A DNA stretch of 47,138 nucleotides from Deltaproteobacteria bacterium (GCA_016928025.1 JAFGLN010000078.1:1-47138), one strand, 5' to 3'; positions 26,997 to 36,739 are shown, counted from the first letter of the stretch. The notes: generated from the letters alone by a model not told the origin. Numbers and translations: made by a program.

Positions 26997-27175
26997 ATTA
27001 TCGTTCATATAGTATGGGAAGGAAAACCTTAAATGTGAATGAGGCTTGAAAGGGTTATCTTCGTTTTTCCTTGACATTTCTTATCCGGTATGTCCTCTTA
27101 ATTGTTGCGTCAGTGGGCTGGCTTCCCAAGCAGTCGCATAAAAAATGCAAAATACAAGATCCCTGCGACCCTGGC

Positions 27176-28579
27176 ATGCCATCAAAAATAAACAGCCTTC
27201 CACAGGAAATATTTACCGGCCCCGTGCTTCCGCTCCTTTTGCGCATGGCCAGTCCTAATGCTGTTGCCTTTCTCATACAGGCCTGTGTGAGCATGACGGA
27301 AATTTGGTATATCGGCCAGGTGGGCACGATTTCCCTGGCCGCCATTGCGCTCATGTTTCCCGGCCTGATGCTCATGCAGATGCTTGCCGCCGGCGCAATC
27401 GGGGGAGCGGTTTCCAGCGCTGTGGCCCGAGCCATCGGCAGTCAAGATATGGAAAGGGCCGAACGTCTGATCTGGAACGCGATGGTCATTGCTTTGGCGG
27501 GAGGACTCTTTTTTTTCGCTGCCTATCGGCTCTTTGGGATGGACCTGCTTGTCAGGCTTGGCGCCAGCAGCGCCGTCCTTGTGGAAGCGGCTGCTTACGG
27601 CGACATCCTGTTTACGGGCTGTGTCCTGATCTGGCTCGCGCAAATACTCAGCTCTGTTTTTCGCGGCATGGGCAACATGCGGTTTCCGTCAATGCTGATG
27701 ATTATCGGCGCGATCCTGCAAGTACTGACAGCAGGCACACTGATCCTGGGCTGGTTCGGTTTCGCAAGAAGGGGAATCAGCGGAGCCGCCGTTGCCGTCA
27801 TTCTTGTTACCGGATTGAACACCTCGATTCTGTTGATCCGTCTGGGTTTCGGGAAGGTTTCCGTGCCTTTGCGACTTGCCCAATTTCAAATTCAGTGGCC
27901 TTTGATTCATGATATCCTCCGCGTCGGCGCCCTGGCCTCCCTGTCGCCCGTTTTTTCCGTTCTGACCATCACCCTGATCAACGGCTTGATCAGCAACCTG
28001 GGGACGGCGGCCATCGCGGGCTATGGCATCGTTGCCCGCGTGGAATTTCTGCTGATCCCCCTGGTCTTCGGCCTGGGTGCGGCGTTGACCGCCCTCGTCG
28101 GAATGAACACGGGGGCCGGGAACATGGTCCGGGCGGAACGCATCGGCTGGATCGGAGGTGCCTGTGCGGCGACTCTTACCGGCGTTATCGGGCTGGTGTT
28201 GGCCGTCAATCCCGGAATGTGGATCAATATTTTTACCGCCGATGCCGTTGTTTACAAAACGGGAGCGGCTTATTTGAAAATCGTTGGTCCCGTGTTCCTG
28301 TTCCAGGGACTGGGGCTTTCGCTCTTTTTTGCTGCCCAGGGAGCCGGCACGATCTTCTGGCCGGTTATGGCCACTTTTGTGCGATTCGGCATTGCCGGGA
28401 TTTTTGCCGTGGCGGGCGTTAAGTGGTGCGGTTTCGGAATTCGCCACATCTATGCCTGCATTTCTGCGGGCATGGTCGCCTACGGTCTGGTTACCGCCGG
28501 TTCATTGTTGTTGGGTGCATGGGGTCCCCGGAAACTGGCCGCGGGACAGGTTTTACAGGAGGGGAAAGATAGGGGATAA
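27176..28579 (+). CDS. MATE-family efflux transporter
   Basis: This protein of about 467 residues has twelve predicted membrane segments in two homologous halves: PVLPLLLRMASPNAVAFLIQ starts the first half and HDILRVGALASLSPVFSVLTI the second. MATE transporters export drugs or metabolites in exchange for Na+ or H+. The frame is open back to a TTG at 27071, but the MATE match begins only after the ATG at 27176, which is chosen although its ribosome site is poor. The gene is convergent with the PdxA-like gene; an AT-rich hairpin (GAAAAAAAG/CTTTTTTTC near 28784-28808) lies between them and may end transcription from either side. Confidence 0.85.
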   Translation: MPSKINSLPQEIFTGPVLPLLLRMASPNAVAFLIQACVSMTEIWYIGQVGTISLAAIALMFPGLMLMQMLAAGAIGGAVSSAVARAIGSQDMERAERLIWNAMVIALAGGLFFFAAYRLFGMDLLVRLGASSAVLVEAAAYGDILFTGCVLIWLAQILSSVFRGMGNMRFPSMLMIIGAILQVLTAGTLILGWFGFARRGISGAAVAVILVTGLNTSILLIRLGFGKVSVPLRLAQFQIQWPLIHDILRVGALASLSPVFSVLTITLINGLISNLGTAAIAGYGIVARVEFLLIPLVFGLGAALTALVGMNTGAGNMVRAERIGWIGGACAATLTGVIGLVLAVNPGMWINIFTADAVVYKTGAAYLKIVGPVFLFQGLGLSLFFAAQGAGTIFWPVMATFVRFGIAGIFAVAGVKWCGFGIRHIYACISAGMVAYGLVTAGSLLLGAWGPRKLAAGQVLQEGKDRG

Positions 28580-28816
28580 GAGGATAGAAACAGGATGGTG
28601 CCACCGAAAGCGATGGCTGTCCCGCACAAAAATGTGACCATTAATGATGCCTTCCGTTTGGACAGCGTATTTTTGCCGGTTTCTTCCTTCAGCCCGCCAG
28701 CAGTGGTTGCCGTCTTCCTTATTCAACATATCCATGAAACGATATCAACCAGGGATAGTGCAAGCTTCATTTGATGCGAAAAGAAAAAAAGGGCGGTTCT
28801 TTTTTTCCCTTCATTA

Positions 28817-29815
28817 CTAAATTGGACCGTCTTTTTTTTTCCAGCCGGCCATTTTTGCAGCGATGATAACTGCCTGCTTCATCCCCTCGGGGTTGGCGAT
28901 GCCTTTTCCGGCAATATCGAATGCCGTGCCGTGAGACGGTGTGGTGACGGCGTACGGCAAACCGCCGAGAGCGGTCACGGCCTTTTCAAAATTCATCAGC
29001 TTCAGGGCAATTTGCCCCTGGTCGTGATACATGGTGACAATTCCATCAAGTCGTCCGTTCAGGGCCGACACAAAGAGGGTATCGGCGGAATAAGGCCCGG
29101 TAACAGGAAGACCTTCCAGCCGGGCCTCTTCGACGGCGGGCTGAATGATTTCAATCTCTTCCGTCCCGCACAGGCCGTCTTCACCGCAGTGAGGATTCAG
29201 TGCTGCAACCGCCACCCGAGGGTTGTCAAACCCGGCTTTTTTCAAAGTCTCATAGGTCAACTCGATCACGGCTCTAATTCTTTTGACACTCAACTTTTCA
29301 GAAACCTGCTTGAACGGAATATGGCTGGTCACTCGGGATGTCCAGAGATTGCCGATGACATTCAATTCATCAAAGAGTTTATTCCGGCTTACGTAGCGGG
29401 CAAAAACATTGTTTATGGGATACCCCCCATATTCCATGGCCGCCTTATGATAGGGGGCAAAGGTATATCCTGCGAGTTCCCCTCTCTTGCATAATTCCGA
29501 TGCGTAAACGAGCATTTCTCCCGTAACGCGACCGGCAACCGGACTGATATGACCGAGGGTGATTTCAGAGGGGTCGAGATTTTTTTGATCAAGGAAGGGA
29601 ATCGGACCTTCCCATTTTGCCTGGGAGGGAGTTTCAATCTCAATCATCGGAAAAGTGGTACCGGTGATTCCATTTCCCCACTCCATGATACGCCGGTCTC
29701 CGATGATAATCGGCCGGCAACAGCTCAGCAACTCGTCGGTCTCAAACAACCTTGAAACAATTTCCGGGCCGATCCCGGTTGCATCACCCAGCAAAATTCC
29801 TATGACAGGTATCAT
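28817..29815 (-). CDS. PdxA-family NAD-dependent dehydrogenase/decarboxylase
   Basis: This 332-residue protein begins IPVIGILLGDATGIGPEI, the start typical of PdxA (4-hydroxythreonine-4-phosphate dehydrogenase), and has the three metal-binding His residues in VTSHIPF, ALNPHCGEDG and MYHDQGQ. PdxA2-type relatives act on four-carbon acid sugar phosphates or aromatic dihydrodiols rather than in vitamin B6 synthesis; with no pdxJ or ksgA nearby, such a catabolic role is more likely here. Upstream ATGs at 29839 and 29869 lack ribosome sites; GGAAGGGA precedes 29815. An Fe-S protein gene lies 153 bases upstream on the same strand. Confidence 0.82.
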   Translation of the reverse strand: MIPVIGILLGDATGIGPEIVSRLFETDELLSCCRPIIIGDRRIMEWGNGITGTTFPMIEIETPSQAKWEGPIPFLDQKNLDPSEITLGHISPVAGRVTGEMLVYASELCKRGELAGYTFAPYHKAAMEYGGYPINNVFARYVSRNKLFDELNVIGNLWTSRVTSHIPFKQVSEKLSVKRIRAVIELTYETLKKAGFDNPRVAVAALNPHCGEDGLCGTEEIEIIQPAVEEARLEGLPVTGPYSADTLFVSALNGRLDGIVTMYHDQGQIALKLMNFEKAVTALGGLPYAVTTPSHGTAFDIAGKGIANPEGMKQAVIIAAKMAGWKKKDGPI

Positions 29816-29968
29816 GATTTCTGCTTCCCTTCCTGACATGTTCTTAATTTGGTTAGTTGAATTCCTCACCCGTGACCGGGGTTGGTTCTATCTCCCATAG
29901 CGGATAAAAGAATCGTTCCCTTTTCCCCTGAGTATGTACAATTTATGGAATATACGGCGATATTCAGC

Positions 29969-31072
29969 TTATTCGTAGCCCCAGGTTATGACATGCTTTT
30001 CATCCATGTCTGCGATGCCGCGATTCTCCGCCATACGAACGCCTTGCTGATGGAGGGTCTCGGTGGGAACGACCTGCTCGGCCGCCGGCTTCGGTACAAG
30101 GGAAATGGCGCCCACCGGACAAACCGGCGCGCACACGCCGCAGCCGATGCACCGTTTGTAGTCGATTTCGGCAAGGCCCTCGGAATTGATCCGGATGGCG
30201 TCAACCTGACACCTGTCGACACAGAGGCCGCTACAGCCGGTGCAAAGCTCCTTATCGAGCACGGCTCTGTGATTGGAGATAACCAGTTCGGCCGGATTGT
30301 CCGTATTTTTGACATTGCCGAGGAACCCGCAGCAGCATTTGCAGCAGTTGCAGATCATGAATGGTTTTGTCACGGCCTGTGTCTGCATCACGAGACCGGC
30401 CTCATGGCATTCTTCCAGAATTTTCAAAGCCTCATCAAGGGTGATTGGCCGACCCATTTTATTTTCAATGTAATAATGGGCCATCGGGCCGACCATGATG
30501 CACGTTTCTATCGGGTTGTCGCAGGCTTTGCCAAACGGCTTTCGCTGAATGCGACAGGAACAGTCCGCCACCGCTATGAAGTCCTCCTTTTTCAGGATTT
30601 CGCAAGCGTCATCAAAGGTGGCGATCCGATGCTTCACATCCAGGGACTCGCGAATCGGCAAGACACGCATGCTCTTAGCGCCGCTCAGGTTTTGATGGAG
30701 CTTTTCCCTGATATACTTCCCCGTCAGCCGGATCAGATCCTTCGGTTCCCATAAGGCCTGAAATTCCAGGAGGCCATGAATAAAGGGAATGGCACTGTAT
30801 TTGACCGATTCACCTTCACGGTATCGGTAGAGAAGACCTTTGGCTGCCATCTTTTCCAGTTCGGCTGCCATCTCTTCCTCCGGCCGGTTCAACCGCCCGG
30901 CAACGGATTGGGGTGTTTCCAGTTCTCCGGTCAATTCGGCAAAAAGCTCGGCTTCCTCTTCAGTGAAACAGAGTTTGAGGATTTCTATTTCAATGCCCGA
31001 TTCCGTTTCCGGAAAACCGATGGAATATCGATCCAGTTGCCGCTGTACCTTCCGATAAATGTCTTCTTTCAC
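29969..31072 (-). CDS. winged-helix/cysteine-rich/double 4Fe-4S ferredoxin protein (copy 3)
   Basis: This 367-residue protein starts with GTG, preceded by AGGAGG. A winged-helix-like part (CFTEEEAELFAELTGELETP to GLLYRYREG, about residues 30-85) is followed by CSCR, a last Cys 20 residues after the first (ETCIMVG), then CNCCKCCCG, then ferredoxin motifs CTGCSGLCVDRC and CIGCGVCAPVCP. The order and Cys spacing match copies 1, 2 and 4; copy 2 is the closer one (same 13-residue interval to the middle Cys). It lies upstream of the PdxA-like gene on the same strand. Function unknown; electron transfer or redox sensing is inferred. Confidence 0.8.
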   Translation of the reverse strand: MKEDIYRKVQRQLDRYSIGFPETESGIEIEILKLCFTEEEAELFAELTGELETPQSVAGRLNRPEEEMAAELEKMAAKGLLYRYREGESVKYSAIPFIHGLLEFQALWEPKDLIRLTGKYIREKLHQNLSGAKSMRVLPIRESLDVKHRIATFDDACEILKKEDFIAVADCSCRIQRKPFGKACDNPIETCIMVGPMAHYYIENKMGRPITLDEALKILEECHEAGLVMQTQAVTKPFMICNCCKCCCGFLGNVKNTDNPAELVISNHRAVLDKELCTGCSGLCVDRCQVDAIRINSEGLAEIDYKRCIGCGVCAPVCPVGAISLVPKPAAEQVVPTETLHQQGVRMAENRGIADMDEKHVITWGYE

Positions 31073-31308
31073 GGTTTCCTCCTGTTACGGATGTTTCTAT
31101 GAATCCATCTTCTGACCGAACGGCAACCCCACCGGGTGCCGTTGTAATGCCATCCCGAGTTCACAGACCGGCATCCGAAGTACAATCAACTATATGGCTT
31201 CCGGTTGTCAAGGGAAAAACCGTTCCGACAGGTCGGAAAAAGGAGCGAAAAAGTCATCGGAGTGATGGGGGTTTTGCGTAACCGATCGTTTCAGTAACTA
31301 AATAATCC

Positions 31309-31354
31309 TTGACAGAGCCCTCAAGCCGACTTAATACATACAACGTTTGTTGTA
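31309..31354 (+). promoter_or_regulatory. promoter with palindromic operator (site 1)
   Basis: TTGACA (31309-31314) is followed after 17 bases by TAATAC and then by the palindrome TACAACGTTTGTTGTA (31339-31354; 7-bp arms, one mismatch). The palindrome covers the expected transcription start, fitting repressor binding, probably of TetR type. A near-identical palindrome is at 42173-42188. The next gene on this strand is the DUF1330 gene at 31595, with a 240-base leader holding nothing recognised. The rest of 31073-31594 is non-coding. Confidence 0.6.
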
Positions 31355-31594
31355 CAATCTTGGGACTGCCGCTCCAGGAGAGGCTGTGGCCATGAATGCA
31401 AATAGAATAAATGTATCGAGCGGATGAATGTCTTCCTTAAACCATTCCGCCTACAAAAGGAAAGATGCTTATCAACTCCACAGCTTCAACCGTTAATGAG
31501 TCCTCGGATTGGCGAATTGATTTTTCAGGTGTTAACCCGAGCACGACAGAGCGCTTTTAAAATGTATATTTCACATTTTTAAGGAGGAAAAATC

Positions 31595-31978
31595 ATGTCC
31601 GGCATCAAAAGCAACGAAGATCAATTTCAAGCATTGACCGATAATCCAAACGAAGAACCGTTCGTCATGCTCAACTTGCTCAAATTTAAAAAAGAAGGCG
31701 GCCGGGAGTCTTATTTCCGCTATATCAAGGAGTCGGGCAGTCATGTTGGGGACGTCGGTGCGAAGGTTATTTATTTTGGAATCCCCAAAGAACTGCTTCA
31801 GGGCTCGGAGGACTGGGATCTATTAATGCTGGTCCAGTATCCGTCCCGGAAGGCCTTTTTAGAGATGATCCAAAATTCCGACTATCAAAAAGTACAGCAA
31901 TACCGCGTTGAAGGCGTGGAACGCGCCGTGCTTTACGCGACGGATCCTGTTAAATTCAAGGCGATACTTTCAACCTAA
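31595..31978 (+). CDS. DUF1330-like small protein
   Basis: This 127-residue protein has the ferredoxin-like alpha/beta (dimeric barrel) pattern of DUF1330/EthD-like proteins: EPFVMLNLLKFKKEGGRESYF, then KVIYFGIP, WDLLMLVQYPSRKAFLEMI and YRVEGVERAVLYAT. Members are small dimeric proteins found beside catabolic genes; a specific activity is not known. AAGGAGG precedes the ATG. It may be controlled by the palindromic operator at 31339-31354. Confidence 0.72.
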   Translation: MSGIKSNEDQFQALTDNPNEEPFVMLNLLKFKKEGGRESYFRYIKESGSHVGDVGAKVIYFGIPKELLQGSEDWDLLMLVQYPSRKAFLEMIQNSDYQKVQQYRVEGVERAVLYATDPVKFKAILST

Positions 31979-32109
31979 CGAACGCATGACAAAAAAAGAA
32001 AAACTTTTTGATGATGCCGGTGGACATGACCGCGGCTGATGGCGCGTGAATAATTTGAATAAAGGGATATCCTGTAACGCAACGAAAAGGTCAGGCCCCA
32101 ACAATGAGT

Positions 32110-33144
32110 CTATCGAACAAAACTCAAGATTCCCGCCGGGTTTTTTACGACAATGTTTTGAATGTCATCCTCGTTCATGCCCTTGCGTCGCATCATGGGC
32201 AACACATTTTGCAGAATGTGACTGTATCCTTCTCCGCCGAACTTTGTTAAACGGTGCTTGGTACAGATGTCCTGTGAAATGAGAATTCTGTCGGCGTAAC
32301 CGGCTTTCATGAGCTGCATGATATAATCGATCCGGGTCGCGTCGTTGGGCATATCGATCGGGGCCAGAGGATAATAAGACGACTCCTCACCAAATAAGTC
32401 GAATTCCAGATAGCATCCCGTTTCGGCCAGATTCAGCATCTCTTTCAAACTGAACAAGGTCCGATCGATGTGGCAGATGACGGTCCGCTCCCAATCGCCT
32501 CCGGCCTTTCGTACAATATGGATTCCCTCCATGGGAGAAACGGAATCTCTGCCGGGATGAATGGATAACCCGGCGCCTGTCTGTTTTTGCGCCAGAACGG
32601 CTGCCCGGAGCGCTTTTTCCTCATTGGGCTCAACCGGCGAACTCAGACCCATCTCGCCGATGATGCCGCTTTTTATACCGGAGCCGTCTACGCCATCCAG
32701 AATATCGCTGCAAATACGCGCCGCAAGGTCTTCTTCCGATAAATTTTCAACCTCTGGAGAATGGTTGGAGGCGATATAGAAACCCGAACCCATGATGACA
32801 TGGATGCCGGCCTCACGGGCAATTCTGACCAGTCCTTCGGGAGAACGCCCCAGATCAAAATTATGACAGGATTGATCTACCAAAGCCCCGCCTCCGGCCG
32901 CTTTATAGGCCTGCATCTCTTCGATGGCCGTCTCTTCGCTGGTCAGCCGAAGATTATCAACGTTGTCAGCCCAGTTTCTCCGAAGATGGCCCAGCCTTTC
33001 AAGGCGAATCGGTTTGCCCGGTCTGTTTCGAAGAGGAGGAGGCAGTAAGTTAACCAGAAGGTGTTCGTGAGGCTGGGTATGCCCCAACTCTGACGGTTCG
33101 ATCAAGCCTAAGACGGTTTGAATTTTTCCTGATCGTTCACTCAT
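32110..33144 (-). CDS. phosphotriesterase-family metal hydrolase
   Basis: This 344-residue TIM-barrel protein of the PTE/PHP (COG1735) family has the first metal motif in HTQPHEHLLV (HxH at residues 26-28), later His in LSIHPG and VICHIDR, and Asp in ISQDIC. The bridging position, a carboxylated Lys in bacterial phosphotriesterase, appears as Glu in GIIGEMG, a known variant of the family. Relatives include lactonases and N-acyl amino acid hydrolases, so a carboxylic ester or lactone substrate is as likely as a phosphoester. AGGAG precedes the ATG. The aminotransferase gene lies 39 bases upstream on the same strand, so the pair is probably an operon. Confidence 0.85.
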   Translation of the reverse strand: MSERSGKIQTVLGLIEPSELGHTQPHEHLLVNLLPPPLRNRPGKPIRLERLGHLRRNWADNVDNLRLTSEETAIEEMQAYKAAGGGALVDQSCHNFDLGRSPEGLVRIAREAGIHVIMGSGFYIASNHSPEVENLSEEDLAARICSDILDGVDGSGIKSGIIGEMGLSSPVEPNEEKALRAAVLAQKQTGAGLSIHPGRDSVSPMEGIHIVRKAGGDWERTVICHIDRTLFSLKEMLNLAETGCYLEFDLFGEESSYYPLAPIDMPNDATRIDYIMQLMKAGYADRILISQDICTKHRLTKFGGEGYSHILQNVLPMMRRKGMNEDDIQNIVVKNPAGILSFVR

Positions 33145-33183
33145 TTTTCATCTCCTATCCTTCATTTCATTTCCGTTCTTTTT

Positions 33184-34560
33184 TCAGTAAAGAAGCGTGG
33201 GCTTTTCCCGACGCAGGTCGTCACGCAAATCGAGCAGGGTGTCCTTCAAAGCGGAGACGGCGACGTCGATGTCGGCAGCGGTCATCACTGTGGAGACGCA
33301 GTACATTAACCGTGCAGCCGAGACGACTCCCCGCATCAACATGCCAAGATGGATGCAGCGAAGCGCGCGGCCGGCACGTCGACTGGCAGCCAGGCTCACG
33401 CGCGCGTTCGAAATATATTCGTCGGTTAGATGAATATTGCAAAGGCTGCCCATGCCAATGGCCTGACCCCGAATCCCCGTATCCTGAAAGGCCTTGTTGA
33501 AGCCGTTGCGCAGGCGCTCACCCAGGCCGTCGATGGTTGTCCGTTTTTGCTGGTCGAAGCGCTGCATGGCGGCAAGTCCGGCCGCCATGCTGATGGGATT
33601 GCCGCTGAAGGTGCTGGCGTGCATGACCGGACGGGGCTGATCCGGATGGAAACGCCGCATCAATTCCCTCTTGCCTCCGATAGCGCCGATGGGCAATCCG
33701 CCGCCAATGATTTTGCCCATAGCCGTCAGGTCCGGCGTGATGCCGTGCAATTGCTGGGCGCCAAGGTCACCCAGCCGCAGAGTGATCACCTCATCGAAGA
33801 TGAGCGGGATATCATGGGACTCTGTGGCCTCACGGAGGGTTGCCAGGAATTCCCGGGTCGCCGGTACCATACCCATGGACCCCAGGACGGGTTCAACAAT
33901 CACCGCGGCCAGTTCGTGAGCATGATGAGCAATCAATCGACGCGCCAGATCCGGTTCGTTGTATGGACAGACGATGGTATCGGCCAGGACGCTTGACGGG
34001 AAGCTGTCATCAATGGGCACAGGGGTCGGTGACGCAATGTCGCCTGCGAGTTCCGCCATGGGCGCCAGGCTGACCTCCGCCATTTCATAGCTTCCGTGGT
34101 ACCCTCCTTCCATTTTCATGATCTTTTGCCGCCTTGTTGCCGCACGGGCACAGCGAATGGCCATGAGCGTGGCTTCGCTGCCGGAGCTGCAAAAACGCAG
34201 TTGTTCGATTCCCGGCACGTGATCCCGCAGGAGTTGCGCCAGAAGCACCTGACTATCTGTCGGCGCCGCATAGGCGCTGCCTCGCGCCATCTGTTCATTC
34301 ACCGCAAGCACCACATCCGGTTGGGCATGTCCATGAATGAGTGACGTGAAGTTGTTCATGAAGTCGACCAGCTGATGGCCGTCGATATCGTGAAGATAAG
34401 CGCCGGCGGCTTTTTCAATGAACAACGGATAAGGGGCGAAATGGGCGCTGGAGCGAGTATCACCGCCGGGAAAGACGTCGCGCGCGGCGACGGCTGCTTT
34501 ACCGGAGCGTGGCGAGAATGCTTCGTATTCACGGCAAATGCGTTCGTACATGTCGGACAT
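33184..34560 (-). CDS. class III aminotransferase, glutamate-1-semialdehyde aminomutase-like
   Basis: This 458-residue PLP enzyme has FCSSGSEATLMAIRCARAATRR (phosphate-binding region), LIFDEVITLR and the lysine of AMGKIIGGGLPIGAIGG. It resembles HemL, but HemL enzymes are usually near 430 residues and encoded with heme genes, so an aminotransferase or 2,1-aminomutase acting on another substrate is more likely. AAGGAGG 7 bases before the ATG is strong. It is the first gene of a pair with the phosphotriesterase-family gene, which suggests an amide/lactone hydrolysis plus amine transfer route; this is inference. Confidence 0.87.
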   Translation of the reverse strand: MSDMYERICREYEAFSPRSGKAAVAARDVFPGGDTRSSAHFAPYPLFIEKAAGAYLHDIDGHQLVDFMNNFTSLIHGHAQPDVVLAVNEQMARGSAYAAPTDSQVLLAQLLRDHVPGIEQLRFCSSGSEATLMAIRCARAATRRQKIMKMEGGYHGSYEMAEVSLAPMAELAGDIASPTPVPIDDSFPSSVLADTIVCPYNEPDLARRLIAHHAHELAAVIVEPVLGSMGMVPATREFLATLREATESHDIPLIFDEVITLRLGDLGAQQLHGITPDLTAMGKIIGGGLPIGAIGGKRELMRRFHPDQPRPVMHASTFSGNPISMAAGLAAMQRFDQQKRTTIDGLGERLRNGFNKAFQDTGIRGQAIGMGSLCNIHLTDEYISNARVSLAASRRAGRALRCIHLGMLMRGVVSAARLMYCVSTVMTAADIDVAVSALKDTLLDLRDDLRREKPTLLY

Positions 34561-34606
34561 GAACAGACCTCCTTGATGAAAGAAAAAGTTTTGTTTTTCA
34601 GGAATG

Positions 34607-34782
34607 GCTTCGTAAAAAGACGTTAACCCGTCAGAGGGGTTGTGTCACAATTCTTTTTCATATTATTCCATACCAGCGATGCGCGATCAGGAATCCAGAA
34701 AATATTCGTAAAATGACTTCACTCTGAATACCCGCTTTCACCGGTATGAACAGGCTGGTGAATTTGCAACTTTTTACGAAGC
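34607..34782. repeat. MITE-like element with 13-bp inverted ends
   Basis: GCTTCGTAAAAAG (34607-34619) and CTTTTTACGAAGC (34770-34782) are perfect inverted repeats bounding 176 bases. The interior contains a CCGCTTTCACCGG segment, which on the minus strand would encode the VKAGIQ string typical of dispersed intergenic repeats in Deltaproteobacteria. No transposase is inside, so any movement would need one in trans. Confidence 0.6.
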
Positions 34783-34938
34783 GGCTGCCATTGAATGTAT
34801 ATAAAAATATAATAACAGGATCAAGAAGGAAAGTAGGAAACCTGATAGATGTTTCATATTTTATTGGATATCTCAGCCGGCATTGAAATTTTGGGGACAC
34901 CATGAACTTTCGATTGATGGCTGCTCTAAAAATCCTCC

Positions 34939-34967
34939 TTGACACGTAAATTTTCTTTTCATATTAA
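34939..34967 (+). promoter_or_regulatory. sigma70-type promoter at the start of the decay zone
   Basis: TTGACA (34939-34944), 17 bases and TATTAA (34962-34967) face the broken genes 35065-38018. It was probably the promoter of that former operon. Confidence 0.5.
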
Positions 34968-35064
34968 TTCATATATCTAAGAAGCCATGACATATCAAGC
35001 GCTGGACGAAGGTTGATGAGAGATTTCTTGAAAAAGCGGAAAAAAACACTAAACGCAAATTGGT

Positions 35065-35499
35065 TTGATTTCAGACACCCATATCTTCAATGCACAAGAA
35101 AAGTTGACGATTGAGATCATGCATGTTTTTGCGCGGCGTCTGGAAGATAAAAAAATCAAATATGTCCACTATTTTATGGTGCAGCTTGAAGAGTTGCAGG
35201 TGAAGCCGAACTATTCACGCTGGCCTGATAAGGACAACCCGCTGGATGCGCCCACCCGTTGATATCACCCTTTTCCCGAAGCAGGGGTGATGCCCTCTCA
35301 CTTCGTCAATCCCGTGACGGGCGAGAAAGTGCCGGAAATCATCGATCCTACCCGCTGCTGGCTCGGTAACTGGCCCGGGGAGTTTGGGCAGCGCGGCAGA
35401 ACAGACACCGCATCTGCGGCAGATGAATCAGGGGAAATAAAAAAAGCCGAAATCTTAGAGATAACAGCGGCTAAGACCAGACGTGTTGTCGGTCAATGA
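35065..35499 (+). pseudogene. broken gene of unknown family
   Basis: One frame from 35065 is interrupted by a TGA at 35260-35262 and then stays open to 35499. Text on both sides looks coding: QEKLTIEIMHVFARRLEDKK before the stop, and HPFPEAGVMPSHFVNPVTGE, then EIIDPTRCWLG, after it. An upstream piece in another frame (RWTKVDERFLEKAEKNTKRK, ending 35068) may be the former N-terminus, implying a frameshift too. I do not recognise the family. It precedes the broken CoA-transferase by 37 bases and was likely in its operon. Confidence 0.5.
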
Positions 35500-35536
35500 G
35501 TGACTCGCAGAAATATAGATTATCAGGAGGGTTAAT

Positions 35537-36739
35537 ATGAGTACATTGAATCCCCAGATCAATTCCGGGCCTCTGAGCGGTGTGAAGGTGATCGATCTTA
35601 CCCGTGCATTGTCCGGTCCAACCTGTACCATGATCCTGGCGGATATGGGCGCCGAAACCATTAAATTGGAACCGCCGCCGAGAAGAGGAAGAGGCCGATC
35701 TACCGAATCTCCGACGCCTCCACATCCCCAATTCACCGATCGAAACAAGAAGAGTATCACCCTCGACCTTCGGTTGGAAAAGGCCAGAAACATATTTGCC
35801 TCCCTGGTCGGATGGGCGGACGTAATAGTGGAAAACTTCCGGCCGGGCTTTATGGCCCGTGTGGGATTCGATTATCCCGCCATGCAGAAAATCAATCCCC
35901 ACATCATCCTGACCTCCATATCCGGTTACGGTCAGACGGGTCCATATGCGCCTCGGGCGGCATTTGATTCTGTCGGACAAGCCATGGGTGGTCTGATGAG
36001 CGTTACGGGACCGGCCGATATGCCCCCGATGGATGCCGGCGCCGCCGTGTGCGACATCAGCGCCGGAATTTATGGTGCCCTAGGCACTATGCTGGCCTTG
36101 TACCACCAGAAATCCACCGGCGTTGGCCAGCACGTGGACGTTTCACTGGTTGAAAGCATTGTCTCATTAATGGGCTTTAACCTCCATTTGAAAAACACAG
36201 GCAATCCGGCGAAGAAGGGGGCCCTTTTCAGCCCAAAACGGACTCCCGGGGCGGGCATGTTTCTGACCAGGGACGGCGTGTACTTCATCATCATGGCCCA
36301 GTCCGATCAGCACTGGCCTGTCATGGTGCGTCTAATGGGTCGGGAGAACCTGGCGACAAACCCCGAGTACAGCGTCCGGCACCGGCGGGCGCATCACGGG
36401 GATGATATCGCCGCCCTCATGAATTCGTGAGTCGGCTAATACACGATCGATGAAGTGGAATCCATTTTAGAGGAGGCGGGCCTTCCTTTCGGCAGAGTTA
36501 AGTCATTGGAGGACCTTTTCGTAGACCCCCATCTCAAAGTGAGGGACCGCTTTATCGATTATGACTATCTGGGAAAGACATTTCCGATGATAGCCCCGTT
36601 CCCTCTCTTGTCAAAGACCCCGGGTTCCGCACGGACCCTCCAGCCCGCCGTCGGCCAGCACAATGAAGAGATCTATCATCAACTCTTGGGTCTTCCTTTG
36701 GAAAAGCTTGACAGCCTGAAAACCGAAGGGGTGATTTAG
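35537..36739 (+). pseudogene. class III CoA-transferase (CaiB/BaiF) with two in-frame stops
   Basis: The frame encodes a typical family III CoA-transferase of about 400 residues: GVKVIDLTRALSGPTCTMIL at the start, WADVIVENFRPG, SGYGQTGPYAPR, the catalytic Asp in AAVCDISAGIYG, and a C-terminal part EVESILEEAGLPFGRVKSL. It is cut by TGA at 36428-36430 and TAA at 36437-36439. The intervening reading is NS-stop-VG-stop-YTIDEV, where NSWVGQYTIDEV would be expected, so TGG to TGA and CAA to TAA changes explain both. AGGAGG precedes the ATG. These enzymes move CoA between acyl-CoA and free acids. It is probably inactive, because the small C-terminal part is separated. Confidence 0.85.

Noticed and set aside
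27071-27175. TTG start extending the MATE gene upstream
   Set aside because: The added 35 residues do not fit the family and the TTG has no ribosome site.
29882-30754. 290-codon open frame on the plus strand
   Set aside because: It is antisense to the Fe-S protein gene 29969-31072, whose Cys motifs and GTG start with AGGAGG are convincing.
33184-34560. True heme-biosynthesis HemL
   Set aside because: The neighbour is a phosphotriesterase-family gene, no other heme gene is near, and the length is above the usual one.
34658-34945. 95-codon minus-strand frame with a VKAGIQ string
   Set aside because: The string is a translation of an intergenic repeat, not a gene.
35260-36439. TGA codons as selenocysteine or reassigned Trp
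   Set aside because: A TAA lies in the same gene three codons after one TGA, no SECIS-like hairpin was seen, and other genes use TGA as a normal stop.
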